DNA of 64,000 nucleotides from Pelodera strongyloides (GCA_036852015.1 JAANDG010000592.1:1-64000), one strand, 5' to 3'; shown: positions 43,857 to 57,100, counted from the stretch's first letter. Notes: generated by a model from the letters alone, not told the origin. A program made the numbers and translations.

Positions 43857-44204
43857 AGTAGAAAAGAAACATTGGGTGGTGACAGCGATATAGTCGAAAT
43901 TGCGCGGCTGGGTGCGCGGTTGGCTGGGGGCCCCCTACGCGGTTGTCTGGGGGTGCGCTGCGCGGTTGAGAACCGGATCCCCGAGGCACCGCGCACCCAG
44001 CCGCGTAGTTTGCAAACTACGCGGCTCGCCGGGGCCCCTCTGCGCGGTACGCGGCTGGCTACGCCCGCACTCCAATATGCGCGGCTGGCTACGCGTGCAC
44101 TCGAATTTGCGCGGCTGGGTACGCGGTGCGCTGCGCACCCAGGAACGTAGTCCTGTGCGCATCTCCCTGATGTAAGAAATTATTATTATTTCATTTAGTT
44201 TTTG

Positions 44205-44338
44205 TAGCGCATCGTGGACAACTGAATTCTTACGTATTTGCTCGAATTTGCTCGAAGATTTTTTATTCTAATTTGTGCTCATTTGCATAAGCCGCAGAAG
44301 AATTCTGGTGTGCTCGATGCGTTTCAAAAACCGCCCAG
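44205..44338. repeat. MITE-1 copy, truncated at both ends
   Basis: GCATCGTGGACAACTGAATTC, the ATTTGCATAAGC core, then GATGCGTTTCAAAAACC. Confidence 0.8.
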
Positions 44339-44724
44339 TGTCAGTATTTACATTGCGGATTCCGAGTAATGCCTACATACAGCCATGACAGAAAAAAGCC
44401 GCCGAAGCACTTATATACGTGTAAAACCACCGATCTAAAAGTAAGCAACATGTGCACGCTAGCCACGCGCCACCGATTTTTTTTTATGTTGGACAGATGA
44501 AGAGCGTTGTTTGAGAATGAGCCATATGGCGGTTATGCTTTCGGAACTTTTTTTTAGTATTTTACTTATGAATTACATCTATTGTCTGACTCGGGACAGT
44601 TCGACCGAACCCTCAGAAATCTTTGCCTCTAGATCTAAGGCTTCTGCTTCGAGTTTTTATAACTGGTGCAACTCCGGCCGAGTTGTAGATAGCTGAGAAA
44701 CTTGACAACTGGGCCTTTATGAGC

Positions 44725-44754
44725 TTAGGCTTAGGCTTAGGCTTAGGCTTAGGC
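44725..44754 (+). repeat. Interstitial telomeric repeat (TTAGGC)5
   Basis: Five perfect TTAGGC units followed by TTAAGAT. Confidence 0.95.
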
Positions 44755-45209
44755 TTAAGATTTCTTAACATCAATGTGGACTGCATAGCCCATGACACAT
44801 AGCGGACAACTTTTGAAGGTTGTTACAGCTGTACCATGAGAAAAAACCCAGCGTATGACCAGCGATATTTATTTCTGAGCATCAAATACGCTTTCTATAT
44901 CTAGACATTAGAAACTAATGTTCACTAATTTCCTTCAATTTAGACATTCTCACGGTTTCGCTTATTTCACGAATTTGATTAGAACAATCTGATTATAACA
45001 GTGCATACGTCTTTTGTCTGACCGCATCCATTTCGAAAGTCTGGGCGGTAATTCAATTTTCGCGCCAAAATATCCGGATTTTCAGGGTTCTGGTACTTTT
45101 TTGGGACCGTAGGGACAGTCCTGTGGAGCCCTTTTCTCTACGCATAATTATTACGTTGTGTATTGATCTAATGATCTCTCCACTTACTTTCTAATTATAA
45201 GTACTAGCT

Positions 45210-45330
45210 TTCCAAAGCTTTCTCGCTCCTTCTCTCTTTTTTATCTCTCTACCTCACACACTCTCTCTCTCTCACTACTCTCTCTATCTCACTCTCCCTC
45301 TCACCCCCTTCCTCTCACTCTTTAATAAAA
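45210..45330. repeat. (CT)n-rich tract
   Basis: Imperfect CT repeats with ACTCTC and CCCC interruptions. A second tract lies at 45570-45650. Confidence 0.85.
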
Positions 45331-45882
45331 ATGTGTACAATTTTATACTCTATCCGCAAGTTCTGTATATTATTTATATTGCATATATATTGCACAATAA
45401 GCAATTGCTAGCAAGAAACGCCAAATTGACTCAAAATTGCACCCAAAACTGCTGACGAGTAAATTACGCTATCGCGTAAATAGGGCGTAGTAGGGGTTGG
45501 CTTTTTGCCGCGGGTTGTCCACAGATAATAATATTTGGGTGATACAAGCTGGGGCAATGATAGATATTTTTCATCTCTCTCCCTCCCTCTCTATTCCTCT
45601 CTCTCTTCCCCTGTCGTTTCCTCTCCCTCTTGCGCCCCCCACCCCCCCTCTCTCTATGATCCATTTTTGTTGCAAGAATATAAGTCAGCTTTTTATGAGG
45701 CCACGAATAACACATTTTTATTATGTTCCCTATCCTTTTTAGATGTATATCACTGATTGGAAGCTATGATTAAAATAAGGGGTATTTCAAAATATACTCT
45801 TTCTTTTATTTGCGGGAAATTTGATTAATTAACGGTAGTGAGAGTGCAAAGCGCTGAAGCAGTTCTCAGCGGGTTGAGCTAT

Positions 45883-46055
45883 CTTAAAGCTGTATAACAT
45901 CCGATTTCGAAAGCGTATGCTGGACAACTGCACTTACATTGTATGCAAATGAACACAGACTAAATACTAGCGCAAAATTGCGCAGTTATTTGCATATGCT
46001 GAACGAGAATACAGGGCCCAGCATATTTACAAACCGGCTGTTGTAGCGCTTTAAA
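45883..46055. repeat. MITE-1 copy, diverged
   Basis: TTAAAGCTGTATAACATCCG at the left and ACCGGCTGTTGTAGCGCTTTAA at the right, with core TATGCAAATGAAC. Confidence 0.85.
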
Positions 46056-46427
46056 TTTCAAAGTAGAATATTGTATCTACCGTACATTTAGCCCTTAGAT
46101 CCCACTTGTGGATTAGTTAGAGACGTCGAAACCCCGGCGACTGTCGCCCTGACTCTGTGTTCTTTTCGTGTGAATTTATATTTGTTTTGGCCACAAATGT
46201 CCCACATTGTCCCCTGCTAAAAAGCCAAGAACGAGAAAAATTATTTATCATTCATAGAAACAATGCTACAGAAAACAATAAAACACTTGGTTTCGTATAG
46301 ATGTAGTGTATGAATGACGTAAACGCCCCTAAAAGTGCTGCAAGTGGCTTTTTATGTTTTGTATCTAACTCTGTCGAAGGAAGTGGACCCTTGCAAGGTG
46401 AAAGTTTGAAGTTACGCGGCAAAAAAA

Positions 46428-46570
46428 ACTGCGCCGCAACACGGCGCACCTCGCCCATCCTTCGCCAAACTTTCGCCACGTTCTCGCGAGTTTTGTGGGA
46501 ACTTGGCGAAGATTGGGCAAAGTCGACATGGTGCTGGATAGAATTTGGTCTTCGTTCATTTTCCGCGCAG
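46428..46570. repeat. 'TTCGCCAG' GC-rich repeat copy
   Basis: CTCGCCCATCCTTCGCCAAAC, TTCGCCACGTTCTCGCG and ACTTGGCGAAG. Confidence 0.5.
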
Positions 46571-47361
46571 TCTCTCGCACTTGTTTTAGTTCAGATGACT
46601 TCGTTTAGAAGGAAGTGAAAAGTATACATACGATTTCTGATTTATTTTCAATGGAAACATATCTCGCGTGACATGACTTGTGTACTTCCAACGTACTAGT
46701 TCCTTATAGAAACATAGGAAACGAAAAAGTATGGGCGCATATTTGACACTAAATGTTTCCTAGATGGCGTCAGATTTCGTACTTTTGGCAGTCAGTTCAG
46801 TGGTGCGCGTCTTATTTGCTGAAAGGACATTTGTGGATAAAATTATTAGAAATATACTATACTAATTTACAGTTTTCTATTACTCTCCTCCAATTTCAAG
46901 CGATTACGCGCGTGGTTTGCGAAACGACAGCAGCTACATATTTACCACAACTGGAAGGATCCAAATTGTTACATAAGAATTGTTACATTTTTTTATAGAA
47001 TATAGTCAACAACCACGCAGACTACCGCTTTAAATTCGGCACTTGCTAGGCTCTGCTTTCTATTGTATGCTGCACTGTTGTAGCTTTATCCCGAAATCCA
47101 AAACTCTGCAAGGTAGGAAACCTTACAAAATTCAATGTACTGAGAATTTTCATATTTTTAATGTACTCCTCGTCATTATAATTCCGATAGATGTCCGCAA
47201 TATAAACATTTTTTTTTTTTGGAACTGAAACAAAATTAATATTCCACTTTTTTGCAACAGATAACACGTCAGTTATTTGTTCGTAGCTTGGATACGAACC
47301 GTGAGGGAATTTTGATTTCTGATCGTTTATTTGGGGTGTAAGATTAGTTTTTTTAGAATAA

Positions 47362-47540
47362 TTTAAAGCGAAATGCCAGCCGGTTTTTGAAACGCATTGC
47401 GCACAACTGAATTCTTACATATTTATACCAAATTGCTCGAATTTAGCTAGATTTTTTATTCTAATTTATGTTCATTTGCCTTTGCATATACTGCATAAGA
47501 GTGCTGATGTACTGTGCGTTTCAAAAACCGGCCGTTATAG
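47362..47540. repeat. MITE-1 copy
   Basis: TTTAAAGCGAAATGCCAGCCGG at the left and GTTTCAAAAACCGGCCG at the right. Confidence 0.88.
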
Positions 47541-48371
47541 GTATAGACTTGCAGAAGTAGTTTTATGTTATAAAGCAAGCTTTCTTCAACTTTAACTTTT
47601 GTCTTACGATCCCAGAATACACGTTTTTACATGATTATATGAAGTCATTTGGATACAAAACGCATGGGAACTTCATTAGAAAAAAAGCAAAACTCACGAG
47701 AAAATTCATATTGCTAGTCGTTGGATTTTCTTTATCTTTTTACTATGCAAAGCTACAAAAATATTTCAAATATCAAACATTTTTGAGCTATTTTTATGCT
47801 ATTCTGACGATATTCCCGTGAATTTTGTAGCTAAAACGTCTAAGGAACTACATCACCAACGACACAACGTATAAATATAGCCTTTTCATTACATGAGAGT
47901 CTGTTAAAGCGGTATGAGACGTGGGTTGTGAAACATACACTAGGGATATTTCTTGAAGACCATTTCCATGTATTATAATATAAAGCAAATATGCCAATTT
48001 ATATGCCAATTTCTATGAATATCCTATAAGTGTTCTGAAGATAATTGCTGTCTCGTTGAATTGAGCAGTAATCTAATTGCCCCCAGGAATCTTAATTACA
48101 CGAATACTAATTAACTAGGTCTCTAGTAATTGCTATTCTAATTTTGAAGGTCAATGTTCACTAAGTTATTCGGATTTCTCCAAACTTCCTTATTAGTAAG
48201 AGAGAAAACGTGTAGTACTCACGTGCGATGGAATCCGATACTAATTTAATACTAGACACATCTTTGAAGCTTGCGAATAGCACGAGAAAAAATAGAACCG
48301 TGCACTAGTTTACGCTTACTTAAAAAATCAATTCATTTTAAGTTGCCTTTGCTATTTTATTTGTGTTTTAT

Positions 48372-48508
48372 TTTAAAGCGGTATGGCACGTGGTTTGTGA
48401 AAGTGTCTGAACAACTGCAGTTTTCGACCGGCCACAATTTTTGACACAACATGGAACACGCAGCTGTTCAGCTTGTTTTAACAAACCACGTGCCATTCAG
48501 CTTTAAGC
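48372..48508. repeat. MITE-1 variant (GGTATGGCACGTGG ends)
   Basis: TTTAAAGCGGTATGGCACGTGG at the left and CCACGTGCCATTCAGCTTTAA at the right. It ends 65 bp before the first exon of the four-TM gene. Confidence 0.85.
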
Positions 48509-48561
48509 ATTTTGCGTTCTGGTTATTTCCGTGTTTTCTTTTTTTGTATCACAAAAGTTTG

Positions 48562-48573
48562 CTTTATTATCAG
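48562..48573 (+). promoter_or_regulatory. Probable trans-splice acceptor
   Basis: TTTATTATCAG stands 26 bases before the first ATG (48600) of the four-TM gene. No upstream coding exon is visible. Confidence 0.4.
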
Positions 48574-48599
48574 GGATCTATTTGTAAGATCGACCTAGT

Positions 48600-49550
48600 A
48601 TGCATACTAATCCACCACCGGGTGGTCCGGCACGTGTGCGGATGAAACCGAAAGGTAAGCTAATTACAGTTATAGTATCTTCCCTTATTGTTGATATTTT
48701 TAACGCTTATCAGTAGTATCTAGTCTGATGAACTCTTGCACCTACTGTAGGCGTAGTCACATCTACCTTATTCTACCGTAGGTCTACCGTAGGCGTAGGC
48801 ACGTCTACCGTAGCCTATGGTAGGTCTACCGTAGGCGTAGGCACGTCTACCGTAGGTGTAGGCACGTCTACCGTAGTCTACCGTAGGTCGACCGAGGTGT
48901 AGGAACGGGTTGATCCTTATACATAAATGTTGAATGCTAAAGAGAGAAATTAGAAATATTGCAGTTTAATTTCGGCAACTCATCCTTGTGCGTTTTAATT
49001 TTTTTGTACTTCTTTTCTTTTTGCGCTCATTTAATGTATATTGATTTATGGTGAACAATTTTGCTAATTATGCACAATTATGCTAATTATGCACAAGTAT
49101 GCTAATTATGTACAATTATGCTAATTCTGCAGTGACTCCACCCCCTATAATTGTCTAGACAATGTTTCTACGAGGGCGTACTTTTGCATCAAGTTTACAT
49201 CATTTCTTCCGCTAAATCCAGAATAGAGTTATATGCTGCTCATCAGCGCGTATCTAATGTATGTTAAGTAGCGGGAGAGACAACAATAAAAGGGGTACTT
49301 CCGAGGGCCATTTGGCCATTAGTAAGTTCCTTCTTGTAGGGCTTTGCTCTTTATGGCTTGGACCTTAGTGTTAAGGCCAAAGTTACGCACTATTGGTCAA
49401 AGACAAAGCCGTGGCTAGCGTGGTTTAAAGCACAAACCACTGTCCAGTAATAACTTCCCGGACGTAAATATTGGTAGTAGATCTGGAGCTCTCACTGAAT
49501 CTTTCTTTCTAGCTCCGACTCTCTCTCTCCCTCTGTGTGTCTCTCTCCTT

Positions 49551-49613
<63 letters not shown>

Positions 49614-52600
49614 AGAGTCGGCGAGGTTCAACCTTTGACTAAGGCCTGCCATGCCATCAAGCACAGAACCTTAAATCTATATCTATCTAGGCAAACATGT
49701 TATTTTTTGTGTGTAATACATCTCTGTAATACGAGATCGAACATCGCACACCCACCTACGTGGAACTAACAACCAACATCCGGAATGAAGTCACTGGCGT
49801 TTTATAGGAAAATATTTATTTTTACGTTTCTTATTTAAAGCGGCATAACATCCGGTTTGGCAGCCAGGGTATGCAAATATCACCGTGACACTGTGCAATT
49901 TTCCAGTCTAATTGTATTCATTTGCATGCAACATGTGGGAATTCCGTTGTCAAACATGCGTTCCAAAAACCGTCCGTTATATTGCCTTAACAATAAGATA
50001 ATCCCGTTTTAGTTGGAAAAGTGACGAGTGACGACTACACGTCATTGTCTAATTCATATTAAATATATTACGTCTTAATCCCATCAATATAGTATTAATA
50101 TTATAACAATGGATAAAATAAGCCGTTTGGAATGATTATTTCAAAAAAAGTCGCCTCAGGCGCATTGTTTCAAAAAAAAAATGAAAAAGTTTGTTGGTCA
50201 CTCTAAACTCTAACACCAATGGGATTATAATTTATTATGCTAAATTGAGTACGGTAACTGGTCTGTATGCTAATTTCGCTTTCGCCGGTTGATCTTGTTG
50301 TAGCCTGCAGTGTAGCGGAATTTTTTTTATGAAATTAAAATGGTATGACACATGGTTTTGAAGCGTATTCGCGAAAAAGTCAGGAAAACTACCCTATGAA
50401 TTATATGCAAATTTTTGTGTCCTGGTGAGTTACCGACACATAATGGAACACTATATTATATGCATGTAATACATGGGACTATGGGAGTGCGGTTACTCGC
50501 TTCACAAATTGGTGTCATATTGCTTTAAAGTCTAAGGCACACCTTAGACCTAAAAATGTCAGAATCTTTTCTACGCAAAATCATGAAACAGTATACCAGT
50601 ATACGTAACTTGAGCCTGAGTTTGTGTTTTATTTTTGGAAACCTCGTTATTACTCTATCTATTATTGAACTTAATAAGCTCGCAGAATGTCATTTCTAAT
50701 TATATTTAATTGCTTGGCTACGGTAATTGCGGTAGTATTTCGCGTTTATAAGGTTGCGTTCTTTGTATAATAGTAAGTATAACTGCCGTTCTCAGAAAAA
50801 AGTTTCGCGAGATTATTTTTCGTTTTCGAGAAATTTTGCTGGCACATTGACGACGTCTAACCCTCTTGTAGATATTTATCTTTATTTATTTTTATTTATA
50901 AATATACATTATGTTATATTATATTTATTTATTTTTATTAATAAATATAAGCATAAATTTGTATAATAATATTGCTATTTTTTTCTGTAGAACCTGTAGC
51001 TTTATGCACCGTTCTTTTTGTTGCTGTTACTGAGGAAAAATAGTATCTGCAGAAATAATGCATATGTTGTTTATTATAGATTTTAAAGCGATATATCTGG
51101 TGGTTTTTGCATCCAAATGACTATAGCCTAAAAGTCGCGTTATTTGCATACAGCGTCCATGCGTGGGAACACAACATCCACCATGAGTTTCACCGCTTTA
51201 ATATATAGATATTCAGTGATTTCTGGCCATTATCCTAGTGTGTTCCTGAGCCTTTAAAGTACATGGCTTTAATATACTCCTAATTAGATGAATAAATCAA
51301 CCTCCAACAGGGAAGTGATATTTATCTTTTCAGCAGGTAATCTTATTACATACTATTTTATACAAGTTAATGGAATTTGCACGTATGCACGTACTAAATA
51401 AGGACGGAGATTTAGTTGTCCACAGGTCCACAGGAATGACCATGCATGCTTCTTTGCAATACGAGCGCGAAACTCCGTTAGTGCGCGGAGGAAATCAAGT
51501 GCGCCAGCATAAAGCCGCGCGCCTTTTCCATTCTTCGCCAGACTCTCGCCAGATTCTCGCGAATGCGCTGAGCAATCTCTGGCAAGGAAAGAGCGAAGCA
51601 GCGCGCACCCCCATGTTCCTACATCAATTTCGCATTGTCGCTTGCCATTCGCCACGCACTATCTGAGTATCGCTAGATCCCTTGCACTGTTTCTGCGGAT
51701 TCGGTTTATATAACAGTCTGTACTTTATTTTACTTTATAGTTGAACAATAGACGTTTGGATTGGATAACGGCATTGTGCGGTTACGTAGCTTTCAAATTT
51801 TAACCCAAAAATTCGTTGTGATACTGTCAATAATATGAAAAATTAAAAAAATATATTCTCGTGCGGTTCCAATATACTGTAAATTTTCATCATACTTGGA
51901 AATTGGAAACCCCATCAACGACAAGAAAGAGTCGTGCCCACACCCGTGCACAATAAAATTAGACCTACCCTGAAACACCTTGGGAATGTTTAAAGCAAAA
52001 TACCAGCCGGTTTTTGAAACGCACCTCAAATATCTCTTATGCAGTTACGCTAAAACGGTTCTATTGGGTCTATTTTTTTATTCAAATGTATGACCCTTGC
52101 ATATAAAGCATAGGAAAGCAGGGAGTACTCGATGCGTTTCAAAAACCGGCCTGTATTTCGCTTTAAAGGGATAGGTTCACCTCAAATCACCCCTCTTTTT
52201 ATTGTTTTTATTGATAATAGCACAAATATCATTCACAAGGAAAATTAAATCATTCACAGAACAATACGATTCGCAGAATAAGCTTCCTTTATTGGAAGCT
52301 AGTTGATCGGAAGCCAAAATCTAAACTCAAAAACTAATACCGTACACAGATCGCGCGGGCTAATGGCAATTAGCCAAGGTACAAACTACACGTCATTATT
52401 TTCCGCCGGTAGTATCATTTAATTCGCTCTTGGCTAATTGCCATCAGCCCGTGCTATCTGTGTACGGTATTAGTTTTTGAGTTTAGATTTTGGCTTCCGA
52501 TCAACTAGCTTCCAATAAAGGAAGCTTCTTCTGCGAGGCGTATTGTTCTGTGATTGATTTAATTTTCATTGTGAATGATATTTGCGCTATTATCAATAAA

Positions 52601-54088
52601 AACAATAAAAAAGAGAGGTGATTTGAGATGAACCTATCCCTTTAAGTTTAGACCAGCCGAGCCGTTGTAGAATTAGCCAGTTATTTTAAATTTTCGCCCT
52701 TTTCAATTAGAAAAAAAAGAAAAAAATCGTCGATTTGAGTAAAATGCAATTAGGTGGATTGTCTGTTGGTTGCTATGACTATATATGACGAAATTAAGGT
52801 TCTATTCGAAACATTTTCGAATTATAAATGTTTATTTATACTAATTTAGGCAGATATAAATATTTTATTTATTTATTAGAGTTTTTCCTAGGGAAACGGT
52901 TTTCGGTTATTAAATTTTGTTTTGAAAACAGCCTTACATTCTCGCCTAAGAGATGTCAGACTGTCAGAGTGCGCGCGATTCGATGTGCCTGCGGCTGTAA
53001 GATCGCGCTAGTGTGGCACATTATGGTTTTTACTTAACAAGTGCGCCAAACACTGGCGGTGAATGTGACCAGATAAGCAATCGAGTATTATATTAGCTCC
53101 CCAGGATTATTAAACAAGGCAATCAAGTAATGAGCACCTGCTGCATGCTTAAATATTAAAGAGTCGAGAAACACACAATTTTGCTAGTTTGTCATAATAT
53201 TCCGGTTCTCCATACGAGTTTACACATGGGAACGTCATTGTGTAGATATAGCCATTAGACTCAGCATTTATAATATCTCGACCCTCATTTTTCTCGTGAG
53301 CCTGACCCTTTAACTCAATTGTGCAAAAGGACTGAAGGCTAATAAAATTATCTGTCTACGTTTCTTTTCGATCACCTCATCGGTAAGCCAATCAGTTTAG
53401 TTTATAATGTCATGATGACTTTCGTAAACCGCACGTTTACAAATACCCTGCCAGAGTCTCAATTGTTTTAGGGTGTAGATCACGGTACAAACTACGTACA
53501 AGAAACTCTTGTTTCATTTTCTAGATAATTTGATCTCCTATTATGAGTTGATATGAGTAGTTTACCATATCTGAGAAGGTATGCATATGGAGGGGGAGAG
53601 AGAGACAGAGAGAGAGAGAGAGAGACGAAAGAGCTTTTAATTGATATGCTGAGAAAGGGGGGATCTAGCGAAGGAGAGAGCGAGAGAGAGAAAAAAAAAG
53701 AGAGAGAGAGATGGAGAGGGCGCTTTTACGTAGACCAGGACGTGGTTTGTTGGAAACATTTCCTTTTGAGGAATAGCTCGGGGGATCAACACCCCATCAG
53801 GCACCCCACTCAGAAAGGCATCAATTTACTGTGACCTCACCTTTCAGTCTCTCTATCTCAATTAGGATGAGTCTCCTCTCTCTCTTCCTCCTCTCTCTGT
53901 CTCTCTCTCTCTGTCCGCTTTCTTTATCTCTTCGTCTTTCACTCTTCTCTTTTCTCTGCATTTCTCTTCCTCTTTCTCTCTCTCTCTCTCTCCTTTTCTC
54001 TGCATCTCTCTAATCTCTGCTACTTTCCTCTCTCTCTCTTCCCCCCCCCCCTCTCTCTCTCTCTCTCTTCACTTTCTTTATAGTTTCT

Positions 54089-54120
<32 letters not shown>

Positions 54121-57100
54121 CTTCTCTCGCCCTCTCTACACCTATCTCTCTCTCTCTCTTCCTGTTTCTTCCGAATCTGTTGCTCTAGCTCCTTGGCTTG
54201 GTCTATAGGTCATTAGTCGGAAGCAAATGAATACACGCAACATTTCCTCCTTTTATAATCAGAGTTCACTTCTTATTAAGCTATAGTATTCTTTTTCTCC
54301 GTTTAAGTCGTACCGTACACGTCAACGCAAGCTATAATAATTGAAGGAACGGGCTCTGCTGCGGCAGACGCGCGGCACCAATATCAAAAGCTTCAGCACA
54401 CGCCGATCTGGTTCGAGCATTTAATTCCTTTCATTGTCCGCTAAGCCACTTTGTGCCGCGGTATTGTTTTACACTTACTGATTTGTTCTATCAAGTATTA
54501 TTGATTTATTTTCCAAATTATCGATTTTTCCAGAAGCTGCCTCCTCGCGTTCAATGTGCCGCGGGGTGCGGGTCGAGGACGAGTTCACATGGATATGCGG
54601 GTTTTGGATGCGCAATCGATCGATAGTGATATTCTTGGCAACCGTCCAATTTGTTGTCGCAGCGATTTCGCTCGCGCAACACTTTTACTCGGTGGCCAAG
54701 CATGGAAAGGTAGGGATTGGTATTCAAAAGGGTTAACCAGAAAATTATTGAGACAATAATGTAACACTCTGAATTTGTATGTTTGCACACAACATTAACA
54801 TAACATTTATTACGAGACATGAGAAATGAACCGCGCAGGTTTTATCAAGAAAAAACCAATATCAAGACAAAATAACATGTACGAGAGAAAATAGAAATAA
54901 AGCTGAAAACGATATAAATTTCGGCCCTGCGTTTTTTTTAGGGAATAGTTCGTATATTTGTAGTTTGTAAACTGATTGGTTCTCAGCCGGCAGTTATCCG
55001 GATGATATGTAGATAAGTTAGAATACGGTGTATTGCAGTTTTACCAAAAGTCAAAATGTAGCCTAAGCCTCAGCCTAATCCTAAGTTACCACGTAAGAAT
55101 TACAGATCTTCAACTGCAAGTTTAATGCCACAGCCGATGATGAGTTCCTCGAGGCGGATATAATTATTTTCGATTTTGGACTGTTCCACGAATTAATTCA
55201 GGTCTGATTTTCTTGTTATATTTTTGTGAAAGTTTGTTAAAGTGTTGCGCGGCAATGTCGTGGCACACGAATAGGCGCGACAGAGTTTCGCCACGCACTG
55301 CGTCTAGTCGTTGCTTTTGTATGTCGTCTTGTCGGCTTCCAGTAAAGCATGCTATTTGGCAGTTTGAGAAAAAATATCTTAGAAACTGGGAACTCGAAAA
55401 ATCGAAACTGAAATTGAAACTGAACTCCGAAATATGCATATTGAAATTTCAGGTCCAAGAATGCATTGCCAACTACTTGGACGGTGGTTATATGCGCTGT
55501 TTATGGTGTCTGGGGCAAATGGCTGCTATTGTACTAACACTTGTTGTCTGTTTCTGTATCAGGTATGATAGGAGTTAATATTATGATATTATGATGATAT
55601 GATACTATGATATTATGATATTATGATGATATGATACTATGATATTATGATATTATGATGATATGATATTATGATATTATGATATTATGATATTATGATG
55701 ATACGATACTATGATATTATGATATTATGATATGTATCAGGTATAATAGGAAATTTAAATTTCCGAATTTCCGCGCATTTAGACAAACATAATGCCAGCT
55801 GTGAGCCTGGAAAGTTTTGCGATTGAGCCGCGGTTCCCCGGCAGCGGTTAGGCCGCTGTTAGCCTGCGGCGCGTCGGGAACTCAGTTCAGCTACAAAAAG
55901 GTCATGTACAGATCGGTATAAAGAAGTATCTTAATACTACCCGACTTAATCAACATTTGTAGAAAACAATTTGTTTGAATAATTAATTAATTTCAGAAAT
56001 CCCCATCCACTCCTACTATGGCCTGTGCTAATTATGCAGAACGCATATTGCTTCGGTCTAGTCATTTTAACGATTGGTTGGTTTTTATATTTTAAACTTT
56101 AGGAACAAACCAAATGCATTAAAGCGGAATATCGGCAGGTTTTTGAAACGGATAGTGGACAACTAAGTTTCTACGTATTTATGCTAATTTACTCGAATTC
56201 AGCTCGATTTTTGATTCTAATTCATGTACATTTGCATAAGATGCACAATATTGCTGCTGTGCTCGATGTGTTTCAAAAATCGGCTCGTATTTCGCTTTAA
56301 AAAGTGTAAACGAAATCTCTTAATCAATATGAGCGTGATCCGTTAGTCAAGGGTGGTTCAACATAGTTTTCAAAGTGTATGTCTTGTTCCACAGTGCGTT
56401 AGACGACGAGTTCCAGAATATAAATTGACCGACGACTTCGGGCTAAGGCTAGAAATTACAGATCGATCAATGATAAAACCAATTAACAGATTTATAATCA
56501 AACCAAGAGTTTGCCAAACTATCTGCTCATTTTCCACGATACCAATTGATTGCGATACCATGTACTGTACCAATTTAGCCGTAGTACCATTTTGGATGTA
56601 TTGTACCAATTTAGTCGTAGTATCATTTTGGATGTGCTGTACCAATTTAGCCGTAGCACCATTTTGGATGTACTGTACCAATTTAGCCGTAGTACAATTT
56701 TGGATGTACTGTACCAATTTAGCCGTAGTGCAATTTTGGATGTACTGTACCAATTTAGCCTTAGTACCATTTTGGTGAGCCTGCCCGCCCTTATAAAAAT
56801 AAAAAATAAATATAAAATTGTTTTCAGCTACCGCCGATAAGCTTCTCGTATCTATATTGAATCCTGTGGATCCACGAATGAACTTATTAATTCTCTATTT
56901 TGGAGTTGGCACGGGCATAAATCACCTATTTTGCTATATATTATGGTATGATTTTTCTCGATTTTACAATTTCCTTTCTGGGATGTTACGTGCACTATGG
57001 CGCCACGATATATTGAGGTATCATAGGCTCGTAGGATTTGTGCGGCGCTGATCTCGCTCAGCTCTAAGTGCGCGGCAAGCGCGGATGTTTTGGGCAGCTT

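Larger units (their letters stand above)
43079..44149. repeat. Large GC-rich inverted repeat (two ~400-bp arms)
   Basis: Left arm ~43079-43481 and right arm ~43747-44149 are inverted copies with few mismatches around a ~265-bp spacer. Outer ends are CTACGTTCCTGGGTGCGC and GCGCACCCAGGAACGTAG. Each arm holds repeated GCGTAGCCAGCCGCGCA words, a perfect inner palindrome around TAGTTTGCAAACTA (43200-43232 in the left arm), and a tRNA-like segment at its inner end. The spacer repeats GGGGGGCACCGGCCA units. Long open frames here are GC-driven and mirror each other. Confidence 0.93.
42117..44761. mobile_element. Element-like block with inverted TTAGGC-array termini
   Basis: The left end ATCTTAAGCCTAAGCC (42117-42132) is the exact reverse complement of the right end GGCTTAGGCTTAAGAT (44746-44761). 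The match includes the non-telomeric ATCTTAAG edge. Each end carries five hexamers (TAAGCC at left with one variant, TTAGGC at right). The G-rich strand points outward at both ends, as at the two ends of a linear chromosome. Inside are a CT tract, the 1.07-kb GC-rich palindrome and a MITE-1 copy. No coding capacity is seen. I infer a non-autonomous element or a captured telomere-bounded fragment. Confidence 0.5.
41021..48570. other. Intergenic region with a large palindromic block
   Basis: No supported coding exon. A GC-richer non-coding stretch at 41021-41165 may be the 5' UTR of the Penelope-like element. Then come CT tracts, the 42117-44761 element, MITE-1 copies at 45883 and 47362, and a TTCGCCAG repeat at 46428-46570. 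47600-48350 is AT-rich with only a MITE-1 fragment (47903-47990). Confidence 0.6.

Noticed and set aside
43056..44175. Long Arg/Ala/Pro-rich frames in both orientations
   Set aside because: They mirror each other across the palindrome and reflect GC-rich repeats, not a protein.
42117..44761. A true chromosome end
   Set aside because: Only five hexamers at each site and unique sequence on both outer sides.
48451..48645. Frame beginning MEHAAVQLV
   Set aside because: Its first part lies in a MITE-1 variant and it overlaps, in another frame, the better supported first exon of the four-TM gene.
56353..56840. Repetitive protein or CRISPR-like array
   Set aside because: The 36-bp units are contiguous without unique spacers; open frames on both strands follow from a repeat length divisible by three.
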